NCBI GenBank assembly: GCA_024305745.1
Contig: JAHRBS010000013.1
Coordinates: forward strand, 1,674,001-1,738,000
Direction of reading: 5' to 3'
DNA: 64,000 nt
Source of the DNA: Polyporus tsugae
Lineage: Eukaryota; Basidiomycota; Agaricomycetes; Polyporales; Polyporaceae
The translations under genes and the position numbers were made by a program. Below are positions 12,146 to 24,822 of this stretch, piece by piece. Position 1 is the stretch's first letter; each line of letters starts with the position of its first letter. The notes beneath the pieces are model-generated. The model searched no databases, had not been told where the DNA came from, and saw nothing but the letters and a program-made list of their open reading frames with translations.

Positions 12146-12698
12146 GATTGTGGAGGTCGAAATCGAGGTCAACGTCGGCGTGGGGACCGAGATAAACAAT
12201 TCACACCATCGCTTTACCGCGGGAGGCGTGTCGGCATGAGACGCGTCCGTCACGTGCGCGCTTTGGAATTCATTCGAGGACGTCGAGGCAAAGGCAAGCC
12301 GCCGCGGGCAATCTTATCCGGTCACCAGCTAGCGGGGAGACAAAGCTACAGGTATGATGATATTCGCGACAAAAAGTAAACAGACCGGGAATAAAGTAAT
12401 CGTGCATGTCGTGTGTTCTGAAACTACAAGTGCTGCTGCGATGCTACATACCATTACACGAATACACGGCCATCTCGTCGGTCAGAAAAACGACGCCCAG
12501 CTCGCTCGTACACAGAAAGGAGTCAGGATATATGTGTGCAGGTCTGGCGAATAATCATGGGAGATGAATGGGGTTGGAAACACATGCAAGTCAGACGGGA
12601 ATCGCGCAAGAGTCCAATCGTACACCAGCATCCTCCATCGGAGGGACCAATCAGGCTCGGCAAGTCGAAAAGAGGCCAGGGCTCGGCAGTGGGCAAGA
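12146..12698. other. Intergenic stretch, nothing recognised
   Basis: About 550 bp between the start of the S28 peptidase gene and the stop of the MYND-type gene, both on the minus strand. It presumably holds the peptidase promoter and the 3' end of the MYND gene. No conserved element was recognised. Confidence 0.5.
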
Positions 12699-14147
12699 TT
12701 ACTCCGACAAAGGCTTCGCACAAACGCGCTTGTGCTCCTCCCAGTCGAGCTTCTGGTGCGCCGTCGAGCAGTACTTGACCAGCTTGCACCGGCTGCACAC
12801 CAGACCCGCGAAGGCGCGCTCGCCCTTCTCCTCGCTCGCCTCGCTGCCCTCGATGCTACCCTCGCTACTGCCCTCGGACACAGAGCCCGCAGGGAGTGGG
12901 TCGTCGGCGAAGCACGCGTCGCACTCGATCCAGTTACACATCTCCTTCGGGCGCGCCTTCCTGCCGTACCGATGCCGGATTTTCCGGCGTGCGCTCTTGG
13001 TCATGGGACAGAGCACAGCAGCGTTCTCGGGGCCTTGCTTTGGGAAGCGGACGAGTTCGCAGCAGTTGTCTGTGCAACCAGGATTGGGACAGCCAGAGGG
13101 GAAGTCGTGGTACATGTCCTTGGATGGGACGAAGGTCGGGTGTGCGAAGAGGATCTGGGAGTATGACATGGTCTGGTGCGAGAAGAGGACGATGAAGGGC
13201 GGGCGCTTCTCATGCAATATTGCGCGGAGTGTGAGGTCGATTTGTGGGAAGCATGGTGTTCGGCGGTCGAGTGCATTGTTGAGTACGATGTCTGTGAAAG
13301 AGCACCGGTGTTAAAATTTGAGTCTATGGCAGTGGGGCACTATCCGCCCACAGCTTGCGGCCACCCAATGGGTGTGAAGGGACAGAGGTGTAATCCTCGA
13401 AACCTCCCACCGTCGCGATTATGGGACATAATATCTCACGAAAAATCGTCGCAGTGGTTGGCTGATTACGACCACGGAAGAAAAGGGGGAGAGCCCGCGT
13501 GTACAAAGAACAACACTCACAATCATGATTAATCTTCTGCTCCACGCTCGGTTTGCAGTGGCCTCCCGCAGTATTCTGGCAAACGTACTTGAAGTACTCT
13601 GTGACCTGATCCATTTCGTTCCGTTTGAGATCGGTGACAATGACATAGATGTCGTCGCAGCCGCGGTCGTGCATGCCGCGGAGGAGCATGAGTTCCGGAA
13701 GCTGGCATAGCGAGGAAAACACAAACTCGCGTGAATCGGGCAGGCAGTCGCAAAAGCCAAACGAAATCCACGCACCATGCTGAAAATGACGGGCATCATA
13801 GTAAGCCGCTTCATGGAGCGGTGGTGGTAGACATGAGTGACCCAGGTACGGTCGAGGGGAATGAGGCGGCCGGTATCGACGGTGCGGGTAAAGATGTTCT
13901 CGGGGACGAAGACGCCCTTGTTCCAGAGGAGGACCTGGTCGCGGCGGGTTATGTGGGCATTGGCGTTGGCGAGGTGCTTGCGCTCGCGGACGCGCTGGAA
14001 CCAGTCGTGGTATGAGTCGGGGCGGTGGGGCCGCTCGAGCCATTTGTCGATGAGCATGTCTGTAGCGTCGTTGTCGAGCTTCTGGCACACGAGCTCGCTC
14101 ATGGCGAGGCTCGGGGGGATGAACTTGGAGTAGTGTCGCGCGGGCAT
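12699..14147 (-). CDS. MYND-type zinc-finger protein, fungal family of unknown function
   Basis: Exons 12699..13291, 13521..13701 and 13776..14147 give 381 residues in frame. The last about 60 residues hold a MYND-like finger: CNWIECDAC, then after an acidic Ser/Glu insert CSRCKLVKYCSTAHQ and HKRVC. A second Cys cluster (CPNPGCTDNCC) lies about 110 residues earlier. The N-terminal two thirds (MPARHYSKFIPPS, DSYHDWFQRVRERKH, TWVTHVYHHRS) match no domain I can name. MYND fingers generally bind proline-rich partners and often act in transcriptional regulation. No catalytic SET motif is present, unlike the SET/MYND gene at 59 kb. The first ATG in the open frame after the upstream stop region was chosen. 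Confidence 0.75.
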
Positions 14148-17100
14148 TGGTGCACGCGGGGGAGGGGAGAGGGGGCGAGGAAGGACGGGAGAGGACGGAA
14201 GGGCGAGGGAGTAGGAGATGTGAAGGTGGAGGCCAGCCTGGTCGTCGGTCAAGGTGAAAGGAGGCGGAAGCGAGGATGCTGATCCCAGACAGGCGCCCAA
14301 TGGCACTGGCAGCCCATCCGAGTCCGAGTCCGACGCGAAAAAGCCCGCCCTAAACTGGGTCCGCTTCTGCCACGACCGACGCGTCTTCATCCTGCTTACT
14401 GCTAGCTTGCACTTCCCTCTGCCCACCCAGCTGCGTATATATGCAGCCCCTGGACCTTTCTCCCATGTTTCCCAGTTGCTGGCAGATCCACCATTCCACA
14501 CAACGACCTCGCACAGCCTTTGTCCACCACGTCTGCAAAGAACCCCCAAGACGCCTCTGGACAGCCAAGTTCCTTGGATGCGGTGTTCGAGCTGCACATC
14601 TGCGCTCGCTGCGGCAAACCTCACCCTTTCAGGTTCGTTGGTCCGACATGATACATGATGTCTGGCTAGGGCAACGTTCATCATATGTACTTATAGGCAC
14701 CACGGATACAGTATTCAGCTCGCCTGCCAGTGCCTTGGATGCAGCTGCAGGCCGCCCCCTAATCATCTTCCCCTAAGGCCTCATGTGAAATGCGTTGCGG
14801 TGCTACTACCCTACGTTGCACTCCATCGGGTGGATGCTCGCTGTATTAGGTTTTCCTTGATCTGCAGCTCAACCTGTGAGTGGTCCTAAACGCCAGTACG
14901 CACCGCTATCTATAATCATTCACAATGGCCGTGCAGCGATGCTGCTCATCAAAGCGTGCGTATAAGCTTCTATATAATGTTATAAGGTACCCGGCTTTCG
15001 TCGTGGGCTTCTGGAGAATTCAGGTATGTTCCATTCAAGTGCTTGAGATTACGTCCTGCTGAGTATTGCATACCCCACAAAGGCGGTGGTGCAAGTAATG
15101 GAACGCCTTCTCCTCGTTGTACAGTCGTTGCCTGTCACCGACATCCCTGACATCCTCCCAGGAGCCAGCGTTCTCAAGTTTACCCATGAAGAAGTGGTCT
15201 ACCGCGAGGCGAGGGCGGCCACGACACGTACCCGCTGACCTTGACTTCAGCCGCGAATACCGGTCTTCCGTCCGTAGTCTCGGATCTCAAGGCTGAGGCC
15301 GACCATCAGTTACGGCGGTACTGCATTCAAGCGCACCTTTACCTCATGCACGGTCATGGCCTCTGGATCCTGACCACTGGTCTTCTGGTACGCTTCATCT
15401 GTCCTTGTCCTGCTCTCCGTCCTACAAGCATCAGCTGGCTGGCGCCATTGGCATATCCGACTGTCAGAGCGCACCCATACCTAGCTTTCTTCTTCCGGCG
15501 TCATGGAGCCACTCCCTCTGCCTTCCTTCACCCCCTCGCTGCTCCCACGAGTACAGCAGACGCCATCCTTGCTCGGATGCTTGACGCGAGTGTGTCTGCC
15601 GCGCACACGATTGGCACACAACGAACGGTCGGCCGTTCCCTGACTCCGACTCAGACGCCGCTGTACGAGCCTGGCGTATTTGACTCACGTTTCTTCCTTT
15701 AGGTCCGCCTGCAACAGCAGTACTTTGGTGTCTCTTCAGAGAAGAGTCCTGGCGAAGACTCGAACTCGGGGCGTTGTTGGTTTGGTGCGGCAACTGCTGG
15801 GTGCTTCTCGAAGGGACGGTACACCGAGGACATGACCCGCACATACCTGCAGCAGCGACACAAAGGTCGTATTCAGGATCGCTTCGAATGCGGCGATTGC
15901 TCGAGTGACCAGGCTTCAATCTCTTAGTACAGTAATAAACCGTACCTCCGGCCAGTGCTGAGTGAATTCACTTTGCCCTATTGCGCCGTCCGGTGCTTAT
16001 TTTCTCCAAATCAGACCTGACCATATTCATGAGGGCTTTAATGGCTACCATATCACAAAATCGCAATAACTGGCTGCCTAAATAAAGCTGGTGTCGAGAC
16101 GGCCAATTGGTCAACGTTTAACTTCTAATAAACCCAACGCATACTGCCTACCGCAAGTATCGAACCCACGCTGAGGAGTCCTTTGCCACCGACTATCACA
16201 TGTACACGAATACTGACTAGCCCTGCAAATCCCTCCCTACACTTTGTCGTCCAGTAAACGTCTTCACTGGAGACTATTCACGGTATTTCTAGGGTTTCAA
16301 TGCTCGCCAGTCGATATTCGCCCTACCCGCCGTTTCTGCGCAACCTGCTGCTCACGACTCGGAGTCTTTAAGTTGCTGTGGCCTGAAGGAAGCATCGATG
16401 GGCTGGTCTACTGCCGGTGGTACGTTCCCTACGAGATAGAATTAGTAGTCGAGTGGCGAGTCTTTTGAGCGACCCTGCCGCCATCTCGCGATCGTGATCG
16501 TCCACCACGTCGGGGACCGGGTTGCCAATAGTTAGCAAGTCTACGACAATGTATGTCAACACTGTCCCTGAAGCTGACTGCCGTGCTTACATAGGTACCG
16601 GTTGTGCCCTTGAGTCGACTGGGAGTTTCGATGCGAAGTGCGTTTCTGGCGATCTGTGGTGAGTGCTGTTGTCCTTCACCCACATCTCGTGCCGTCATCC
16701 TGCTCAGTTCTCGTATATTTCTTATAGAACCTTTCAGGAAGTAAGGCACCGCTTTACGGTGCGGCAGTGTCGGCGTGGGCGGCCAGACGAGGCGGTGTTT
16801 GAAGCTGCCACAACAGACCACACTTGACACCACCTTCCACTTCAGTCGTTGCTGGCGTAGGTGTATTGGTAAATAAAGAAACTGGCATGTAATTGTGCAC
16901 ACAAATCTTCATGAAGGCCACCATCTCCCGCTATGCTCATCACAGAAGCTGATGTAGGTAATCAACAATCTGTCTAGTCTCGGGAGGGAACTTCGCGCTT
17001 GGAAATATGCGTCCCGTCCACGACGGCCAGGTTCAGTGTGACTGTCCAGCTGGGCTTTACCGGGGCAAGTACAACACACCGACAGACAGCCGGGCACCCC

Positions 17101-17478
17101 ACTAAGTGACGGGTGGTCTTGAACTCCTCCCATCTGCTTCCTTCCGCATGTAAGTAGACACCACCGACCTCTTGTGGATACGAATGACTCCGTCCTACAT
17201 AGAACCCCACCAGTGTGCTATAGAGGTTCAGGCAAGCTATCTCTCACACACTTTCAAATATCTGTAGCGTTCTTTTGGACCTTTTCTAATCTGATATTCG
17301 CAATCATCTGTCCCAGTCAAAACTAAGTACTGTCACCTTCCACGCTTCGACATCTATATCAGACCCTTTTCGGAGATGATAGTTCTTAGTCAACGCATCG
17401 CTTGAGACCCTTGGGGTACCAGTGGACACACTGGTCGGGACAGCCCGCGCATCTCACCCTTTCTCTCCAACTATAAAG
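14148..17478. other. Gene-poor 3.3-kb stretch
   Basis: No ORF here resembles a known family. Weak candidates on the plus strand are an open frame starting MAVQRCCSSKRAYK at 14925 that could splice at a GTATGT donor near 15025 to one containing VVQVMERLLLVVQS (about 15080-15230), and a 153-codon ORF at 15241-15702. Neither could be joined convincingly, and base composition is less GC-rich than in the flanking genes. It may contain a decayed gene, a long non-coding transcript or a lineage-specific gene. Confidence 0.4.
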
Positions 17479-19522
17479 ATGCCTCCAATTTCTAGGATTC
17501 AATGCAGTATCGATCCTCGTCCCCCATCTCTCATGATGGAGCCTGCAGTTTGACTTGGTCTATCGCTCTCGCTGATCCCTTCGCGTATCAAGGAGGCCCT
17601 TACGTGTGGCCTGATTGCAGTGGTGGTCTCAGCAGGGTGCGTAATTGCTACTCCATGACTATTCCCTCTGCCGACGCGTCCAGGTCCGAGGCTGATCATG
17701 TCGCAATGTAGGGTGTATGGCATCACCATCTTGCAAACCTACCTATATTTCCGGAACAACGATCAGGACTCCAGGCGTATGAAATTCTTCGTAAGCAAGG
17801 CAACTCTTGTAGTGACCATTTGAACAGATGCAATTAATTAACATGGTCGTTTTCAAAAGGTTGCATCTCTATTGTGAGTATGCTAGGAACATCGACTTCC
17901 CATAACTCACCTCCATATGCAGCATCCTTGACTCTGTCTCGTTGGTCTTGGCTGTTGAGGGTTTATACGAATATGTTGTGATCGACTTCGGAGACCCATT
18001 GCTGCTCCTCAATATGCCTCGGTAAGTTCTCCTGGTCCACTGTCTCGCTGTTGGTATCTCTCAATCAATTGGGCTACAGCGCGTTGGCGGTAAGTAACAG
18101 TGTTCTACGCATCAACGAGGCGGTGACATATCGGAACTCCAGTTTGAGCTTGCAGTAACGGTGACTATCTGACAATCCAAGGGTGCTTAAAGCTTTGAAC
18201 TAACTGGGGTTTAGTACCTTATCATAATACTGACACAGTGGTATGTGCACGTTTTCGAAGCTATCAGGGGTCTTTCTCACTATTAGCCAGCTTCTTCGCA
18301 TACCTTCTTTGGGCTCGTAAGTCGTTCTCGACACTATGTACAGTGCAGGATGACTCCTACGTGGCAGAACAGTGAGCGTGCAGAACCTAATGCTCGTGAG
18401 CAGCATTGTAAGGTCTTAATCCCGCCGACATATTCGAATCCATACTCACTCGACCACGGAATTCATTAGGTTATCCTTTCTTTGGGCTCCTTTGGTGCGT
18501 ACATCGCCATTAACCAGCCCCTTAAAGCACGATATTCCTGACGTTTACACCTGTATAGTCTCCGGAATGAGTATGTCGTCGACCCGAACAACTGTCAACG
18601 CCGCAACTTTATAGTTACTGACATTCCAACTTCACGTCAGTGGCATCTATGGTTGTGTATGTGCATCGCAAGGCAATTCTGGCCACCTCGAATCTGACCA
18701 CACTAGGATCCATTAGCTACAAACACAGGGATTTCTTCTTCCTCGGTTCAATCGAGACCCGAATTCTCGGAGGCTTGGCGAACGGCCTGAGTGTACTTTG
18801 CGACCTCGTTATCGTAGCAGCACTTTGCTATTACCTCCACTCCAAGAGAACTGGGTTTCGGAGGTAATTGCATCTTTTTTTTTTTGCGGAGCATGATGAG
18901 CTAAACAGACCTCTCTCCCGCACAGAACTGATTCGATGATTGGGAGACTGATCATATATGCCGTGAACCGAGGGGTTCTTACCGCGTGAGCCTCGAGAGT
19001 AATTGACACCTGCACACGTGTTGCTGATCTTCCTTTGGGGAACCAGTATTTGTCAAGCCAGTGATATGATCGCTGTTCGTTTTTGGGGGATGCAGGTGTT
19101 TCTATGATTCACCAGGTTTTGATAGACCATCGCACTTCCGGGACGCTTCATCTACATCACGTTCGCTCTCCTGAGCGGAAAATGTACGTGCATGTACTAT
19201 GAGCTCATCACTCCGAGTGTTCTACTGACGATGGACATCAGTATATTGCAACACCCTCCTCGCAACGTAGGTCAAACCACAGCCGAGTGCGGTAGGTTAC
19301 TGATCTATTCACGAATCACATAGGCTCAATGCGCAGAGGTCCATCAAGAAAGATGAAAACAATGTCGTGGAAGTGGGCACGCTGCTCCTTAATCGCATGA
19401 ACACGTCCACAGTAGAACATGGGAACAGCCGGAGCACTGCAGGACGGTTGGAGAGCGTCAGTGCCCGTTCCGACCTGATTTTCGTGTCCGCCTTGACTGA
19501 CCATTTGTCCCATACTTACTAG
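17479..19522 (+). CDS. DUF6534-type multi-pass membrane protein (basidiomycete family)
   Basis: A many-exon gene that can be threaded through consensus splice sites. Blocks in order are GLIAVVVSAGVYGITILQ (TM1), TYLYFRNNDQD, ILDSVSLVLAVEGLYEYVV (TM2), a 10-nt exon at 18080-18089 encoding RALA, FELAYLIIILTQCFFAYLLW (TM3), NLMLVSSIVILSLGSF (TM4), GLANGLSVLCDLVIVAALCY (TM5), RTGFRRTDSMIGRLIIYAVN, GRFIYITFALLSGKLYCN and LLATLNAQRSIKK, then a polar tail. This matches the large agaricomycete DUF6534 family, in which SxTGFxxTDxLI and TLNAR are typical. Function is unknown. The exact start is uncertain: the first coding exon must end with the phase that joins at 17709. End at 19522 is a TAG in the tail exon. 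Confidence 0.75.
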
Positions 19523-20312
19523 ACGGCGAGCAACGGCATGCCGGCCTTCCTCATCGACATCTCTCCTGGCAAGACAGTGGTTCGTATACTGCTTGTTAGG
19601 GTAAATATTCGCTGATGCAGGGGGTGCATTAAAAGGACGCGAGGCACACACCAAGTGTCAACAGTGTCGTCTGAGGGGCAACGGCTGGACGTGAAGGTCT
19701 CTGTTCGTGCTCGGACATGGGATTTCAAGGCGGTGGCTAATATAAATATCCCGGTCGCTGATCGTCATGGTATACATATCCTATTTATTGTCTACCTAGG
19801 GGAGGGGAGCACTGTGATGCTTAGAAAATGGATGTTTCGACAATACGGTCTCAGAGCAAGCCAGCGGAGAGGCCCAGCCGATACGCCCGACCACCCATCC
19901 CCTCTATCCCGGGTAGGGAAGTCGCTGCTTCTATGGGACGTCATCAGCCATATGTTGTCGTGGCTCGGGCCCGGGACTGCCAACAACCAAGCTCTGAGCG
20001 ATCTGAGCAATCGCCGCGCTGAACTGAGAAGCGACGGCGCTGCCAAACTTCGCATCGGTGGACCCCGTGCAGAATGGCAGTTAGTGTCGTCTCACATATG
20101 GTAATTTACTTGTAAATTCCCCTCCATGTATTTATTCGGTATGCTTTATAATGCCAGTCGAGTGCGATTCGCAGACTCCAAGAAAATACTTTGATGCGCT
20201 CTGCCGGGATCGAACAGATGTATCCATTGTCAATGATGTCATCACCATAATAGCCCGACTCGCATCAGCACCCGTCGTCCACATCCCTCCGGCCCATCTA
20301 TCCACTTGCGCT
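19523..20312. other. Intergenic stretch, nothing recognised
   Basis: About 790 bp between the DUF6534 gene and the NAD(P)HX epimerase gene. A 149-codon plus-strand ORF at 19655-20104 has no recognisable family features and is probably fortuitous. The last about 200 bp should contain the promoter of the downstream gene. Confidence 0.45.
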
Positions 20313-21457
20313 ATGGCCACGCGATATCTCACCTCAAAGCTTGCCCAGCAAGTGATTCAACCAACCACAGAAACCCTGATCAGGGGAGCTCACGCGATGC
20401 TGTTGCTCGATAGATCGACGAAGAACTCATGGGCTCCGTGGGCAAGTTCAGCATTGATCAGGTCGGTTGTTAGCACACTTCTTCGGGACGGGGACTCGCA
20501 TACGACAAGATTTCGCTCATGGTTAACCCACGGACCAGCTGATGGAGCTCGCTGGATTGGCTTGCGCGCAGACTCTCGTGACGGTGTATGAGAAGGACAA
20601 GTATCCCCATGTGCTTGTGTGCTGTGGGCCGGGAAACCAGGGAGGGGATGGGCTGGTTGCTGCGCGACACCTTGGTGCGTTGTCTGTTTGGGATTCTTCA
20701 ACGGCTCCCGAATGAGATCATGGCGCGCAGGCCTCTTCGGGTACAAGCCAACAATCTGGATGCCCAAGGTAGGTCGACGCGGCACACGCACCCACCGGAA
20801 AAGCCATCCTAGACGGTATGACTGACATACTGGCGACTCAACGAGCAGCCAGGATCGAAAGATATCTACCAGGTGAGTTGTGGTCTCGTGGACAACATCT
20901 TTCGAGGTTAAATTGGGCCAACCCATGCTCTCCTCCTCATACGCAGCGTCTCAAAGCGCAATGCGACAACATGCGAATTCGAACGCTCGAGCCAACCTCC
21001 GACCTGGGGTCCCTCAAGGAAGCCCTCTCAGCCTCGGACGTCATCCTCGACGCGATCTTCGGGTTCTCGTTCAAGCCGCCCGTGCGCGCCCCATTCGACG
21101 ACGCGCTGCCTCTCCTCTCACAGTCCGGCCTGCCGATCGTCTCTGTAGACGTGCCCTCGGGGTGGAACGTCGACGAGGGCAGGGTTGACGCGCGCGCTCT
21201 CGAGCCGGATGTTCTGGTGAGCTTGACGGCGCCGAAGGAGGGCGTGAGGGCATACAAAGGGAGGCATTTCCTGGGGGGCCGGTTTGTTCCCAAGTGATTC
21301 ACTTTTTTCGTCCGTTGATGTTCAGAGGCATGCAGCTAACATATGTGTGTTCATTGGCAGGACATTGGAGGAGAAGTACCAGCTGAATCTGCCGGAGTAC
21401 CCGGGCTTCTCCCAAATCGTTGAGCTGCCTCGCGCGGAGGATTCCCAGAAATTGTAA
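20313..21457 (+). CDS. NAD(P)H-hydrate epimerase (YjeF N-terminal domain)
   Basis: Exons 20313..20351, 20414..20461, 20539..20674, 20731..20768, 20849..20872, 20947..21293 and 21361..21457 give 242 residues, close to yeast Nnr1 (246) and human NAXE. The enzyme interconverts the R and S epimers of damaged NAD(P)HX so that the dehydratase can repair it. Seen: [12 protein letters not shown], the nucleotide-binding loop [56 protein letters not shown] (catalytic Asp in VDVPSG) and [14 protein letters not shown]. The N-terminus [13 protein letters not shown] begins directly with the family's first helix, so this form is probably cytosolic; no clear mitochondrial presequence is seen. The 24-nt exon 5 encodes PGSKDIYQ. 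Confidence 0.95.
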
Positions 21458-21703
21458 ATTCATGTCTGCATGAAGCTTGTAGAAGCTATTGGAACGATAT
21501 ACGATACATTATGCTTTCAAATGTCCCATCTGCCTTGCTCTCCGAAATACAGTGTGACTGGGGTTCGAACCGACGCGAGACGTGTGAATGGTGCTCAGCC
21601 ACCGACGCGTTCGTCGTGATGACGGAGACGCGCTTGGCGTCTGAGTACTGAGTCTTGTCTCCCAACCACCCTCGCTTCACTGCACCTACTGAGATAATCA
21701 ACC

Positions 21704-23169
21704 ATGTCTCGACACCACGACCAACTGGTGGGGCTGCTTTGCCGGAACGATGCAACATTTAAGAAGGCCAAGGCCATCCTACACACTGCGAGCCTTAAGA
21801 CGACGCCAGGATCTGGTTACGACCTTGGTCCAGGTGCGAGCGGGCTGCCAGCTATATGCGCGTACATTGCGGCAGAAGAGTACGTGTTTCTCGCGTTTGT
21901 ACTCGTAAACGATAAGCTAAAGTATGCATGAAGGCTAGGGGACGACGAGGTCGACGAGAAGACCGCGCAAGTCGCGTCCTGTCTCAAGCCCAAGGTCTTC
22001 AAGACCACCCTCAACACCGTCCGCTCCGCACTCGCCGCTGCGGCTGCAGCGACCTCGCCCGCGAAGAAGAGCTTGCGGAATGTGAGCTATAAGCAGCTTG
22101 TCGATGACGCGAAGATCGGGCGGAAGGGTATGGTGACGGGTTGGATGAACGACGCGGAGCGGGCGCTCATGAACAACCGGGAGATGCGAAGGCGGTTTGG
22201 GAGCGCGTACGATGCGATCACCCTCGCAGTGTTTTGCTGGGTTTGTGGGCTTATGGGGGTGCGTCTGCTCTGTGCTTCTACCTTATTTGACGGCGTGGAG
22301 TAATGTGGCTACGACAGAACAAGAAGGTCAAGCCACCGACGCTGGTGGATAAGTACGCCATCCCGCGGGACCAATTCGACGAGCTCATGGATGCGCTGCA
22401 TGAAGTGTGCAAAGTTGTTGCGAAGAACATCCAGGAAGACATCGCCGCGATCAAGACGGGCACCTACGCCCCCATAGCACCCCCCGCCGCGGCCGTGTCT
22501 GCGTCCCCGACGAAAGTCTCCACCGCTAGCCTGCCTCCACCTATCCCGGCACCCTCACGCGCGGTTAGCCGCTCTCCATCCAAGTCCGCGCTGCGCGCCC
22601 CGAGCGTAGGCCCGACACCCACCAAGACCCCCACCCACAAGCGCAAAGTCGCATTCGACGGCCCCATCCCGGAGGAGGACGAAGAGGAGGAGTTCGACGT
22701 GAACGCAACCCCTTCCAAGCGCCGCAAGCTCTCCTCCCCCATGAAACCCTTCCCGTCCGGCACCCCGCGCGCGTCTTCCCGTCTCGCGGACGTTGCCGCG
22801 GCGCGAGAAGCAGCCCTCTCACCTGTATTTGTACCTGCAGCTGGGCCGTCGACTCCGCGGCGCCAGCGGACGACGCCCTCGCAGCCTTCCTCGACACCAC
22901 GCTCGGTCCGCTCGCGATCGCAGGCGGGCAGCGCACCGACGACGCCGAGCAGGAGGCCGAGGTTGTCGACGGTGCGCGAGGAGATGGACGGGCCGCCGAG
23001 AAGGAGGTGCAGGCCGGTGTTCGCGGACCAGCAGCAGTGGCTCAAGGGCGACTCGCGGCTGGAGCGGGAGCTGAAGCCATGGCAGGATAAATGGGAGGAG
23101 CTCGTGCGGCGGGCGGGCGGAGATGTGTGGAAGGCGGCAGCAGCAGCGACGGTGAAGGTGGCTGCGTAG
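21704..23169 (+). CDS. ORC6: Origin recognition complex subunit 6-like protein
   Basis: Exons 21704..21879, 21934..22258 and 22318..23169 give 450 residues in frame. The first about 250 residues look like two cyclin-box-like helical folds of ORC6: LGPGASGLPAICAYIAAEE, then ASCLKPKVFKTTLNTVRSAL, SLRNVSYKQLVDDA and ITLAVFCWVCGLMG. The C-terminal half is disordered, rich in Ser, Pro and basic residues, with repeated S/T-P sites and NLS-like KRKVAFD and KRRKLSSP. It ends in a conserved-looking LERELKPWQDKWEEL helix. That S/T-P-rich tail fits the CDK-regulated ORC6 tails of fungi. ORC6 is among the fastest-evolving ORC subunits, so the call rests on a few motifs and on architecture. ORC6 marks replication origins in the nucleus. 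Confidence 0.68.
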
Positions 23170-23641
23170 TGCTCCAGGCACGAGGGGAGGCTGGATTCGT
23201 GTGTTACTCGTCTGGACTTGGTGGGGTTCATCGGCCTATGGATTGGGACTTCGCGCACGCAATCGCTTTGGAATAGTACTTCATTTACTGGTATTCGAAG
23301 TTCCGAAGCATGGGAGGCGGCCGGGTGGATAGATTTGATTTAGAGACATAACTGGCCCGCAAGGTGGTAGGCAAGTGAGGCACAATGGCCGCGCCGATGG
23401 GTGAGGTAGGTTCGGGACAGGCTAACGTCATTTCATCGCGATGTACGTAGTATACTGGGTACGTAACCGAGATATCGGGCGCAGGAGTATGTCGAGCACG
23501 TGGAGTAGAGATACATGGAGCAGGTGTACCGCGCAAGAAACAGTTTCAGGCCTCCGGGTAGTATGCATGATCTTTTGTGGTAAAGGCGTCCCCGAGGCAG
23601 TGAGGTATAGATGGTAAGGCAAGGTACGTGACAGTGTCCAC
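23170..23641. other. Convergent intergenic stretch, nothing recognised
   Basis: About 470 bp between the stop codons of the convergent ORC6-like and EXPERA genes. It should hold both 3' untranslated regions. No element was recognised. Confidence 0.5.
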
Positions 23642-24560
<919 letters not shown>

Positions 24561-24680
24561 GGTGGGGGATGGATGGAAGGTGGGATGGATGGTGGGAGGA
24601 CTAGCGGCAGGACAGCAGGGCTCTGGGCCTCACACGGTCACATGCGCGACGCGTCCCAATTCAGCGATCGCGTCGCGATA

Positions 24681-24694
24681 AGTACTTAAGTACT
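24681..24694. repeat. 14-bp perfect palindrome in a divergent promoter
   Basis: AGTACTTAAGTACT reads the same on both strands. It is followed within a few bases by further AGTACT-type copies up to about 24706. It lies between the divergent starts of the EXPERA gene (24560) and guanine deaminase (24823). It could bind a dimeric regulator or be a chance AT-rich repeat. Confidence 0.5.
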
Positions 24695-24822
24695 ACTAGT
24701 ACTACTTATCGGTATAGTCTCATCCTCTCCGTCGTCCAAGTCGGCTGATAACTACCTCAGACGTTGCCTCAGCCCAACCTACTAAGCTTGATGGCCTTAG
24801 AGCTAATCCAGACCATCTAAAC

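Noticed and set aside
21540..21660. T-loop-like GGTTCGAACC on the minus strand, possible tRNA
   Set aside because: The flanking stem does not pair (GTCGG against CCCAG) and no acceptor or anticodon stem could be folded.
22464..23258. 264-codon minus-strand ORF opposite the ORC6-like gene
   Set aside because: Antisense shadow of the low-complexity tail; the plus strand has correct introns and motifs.
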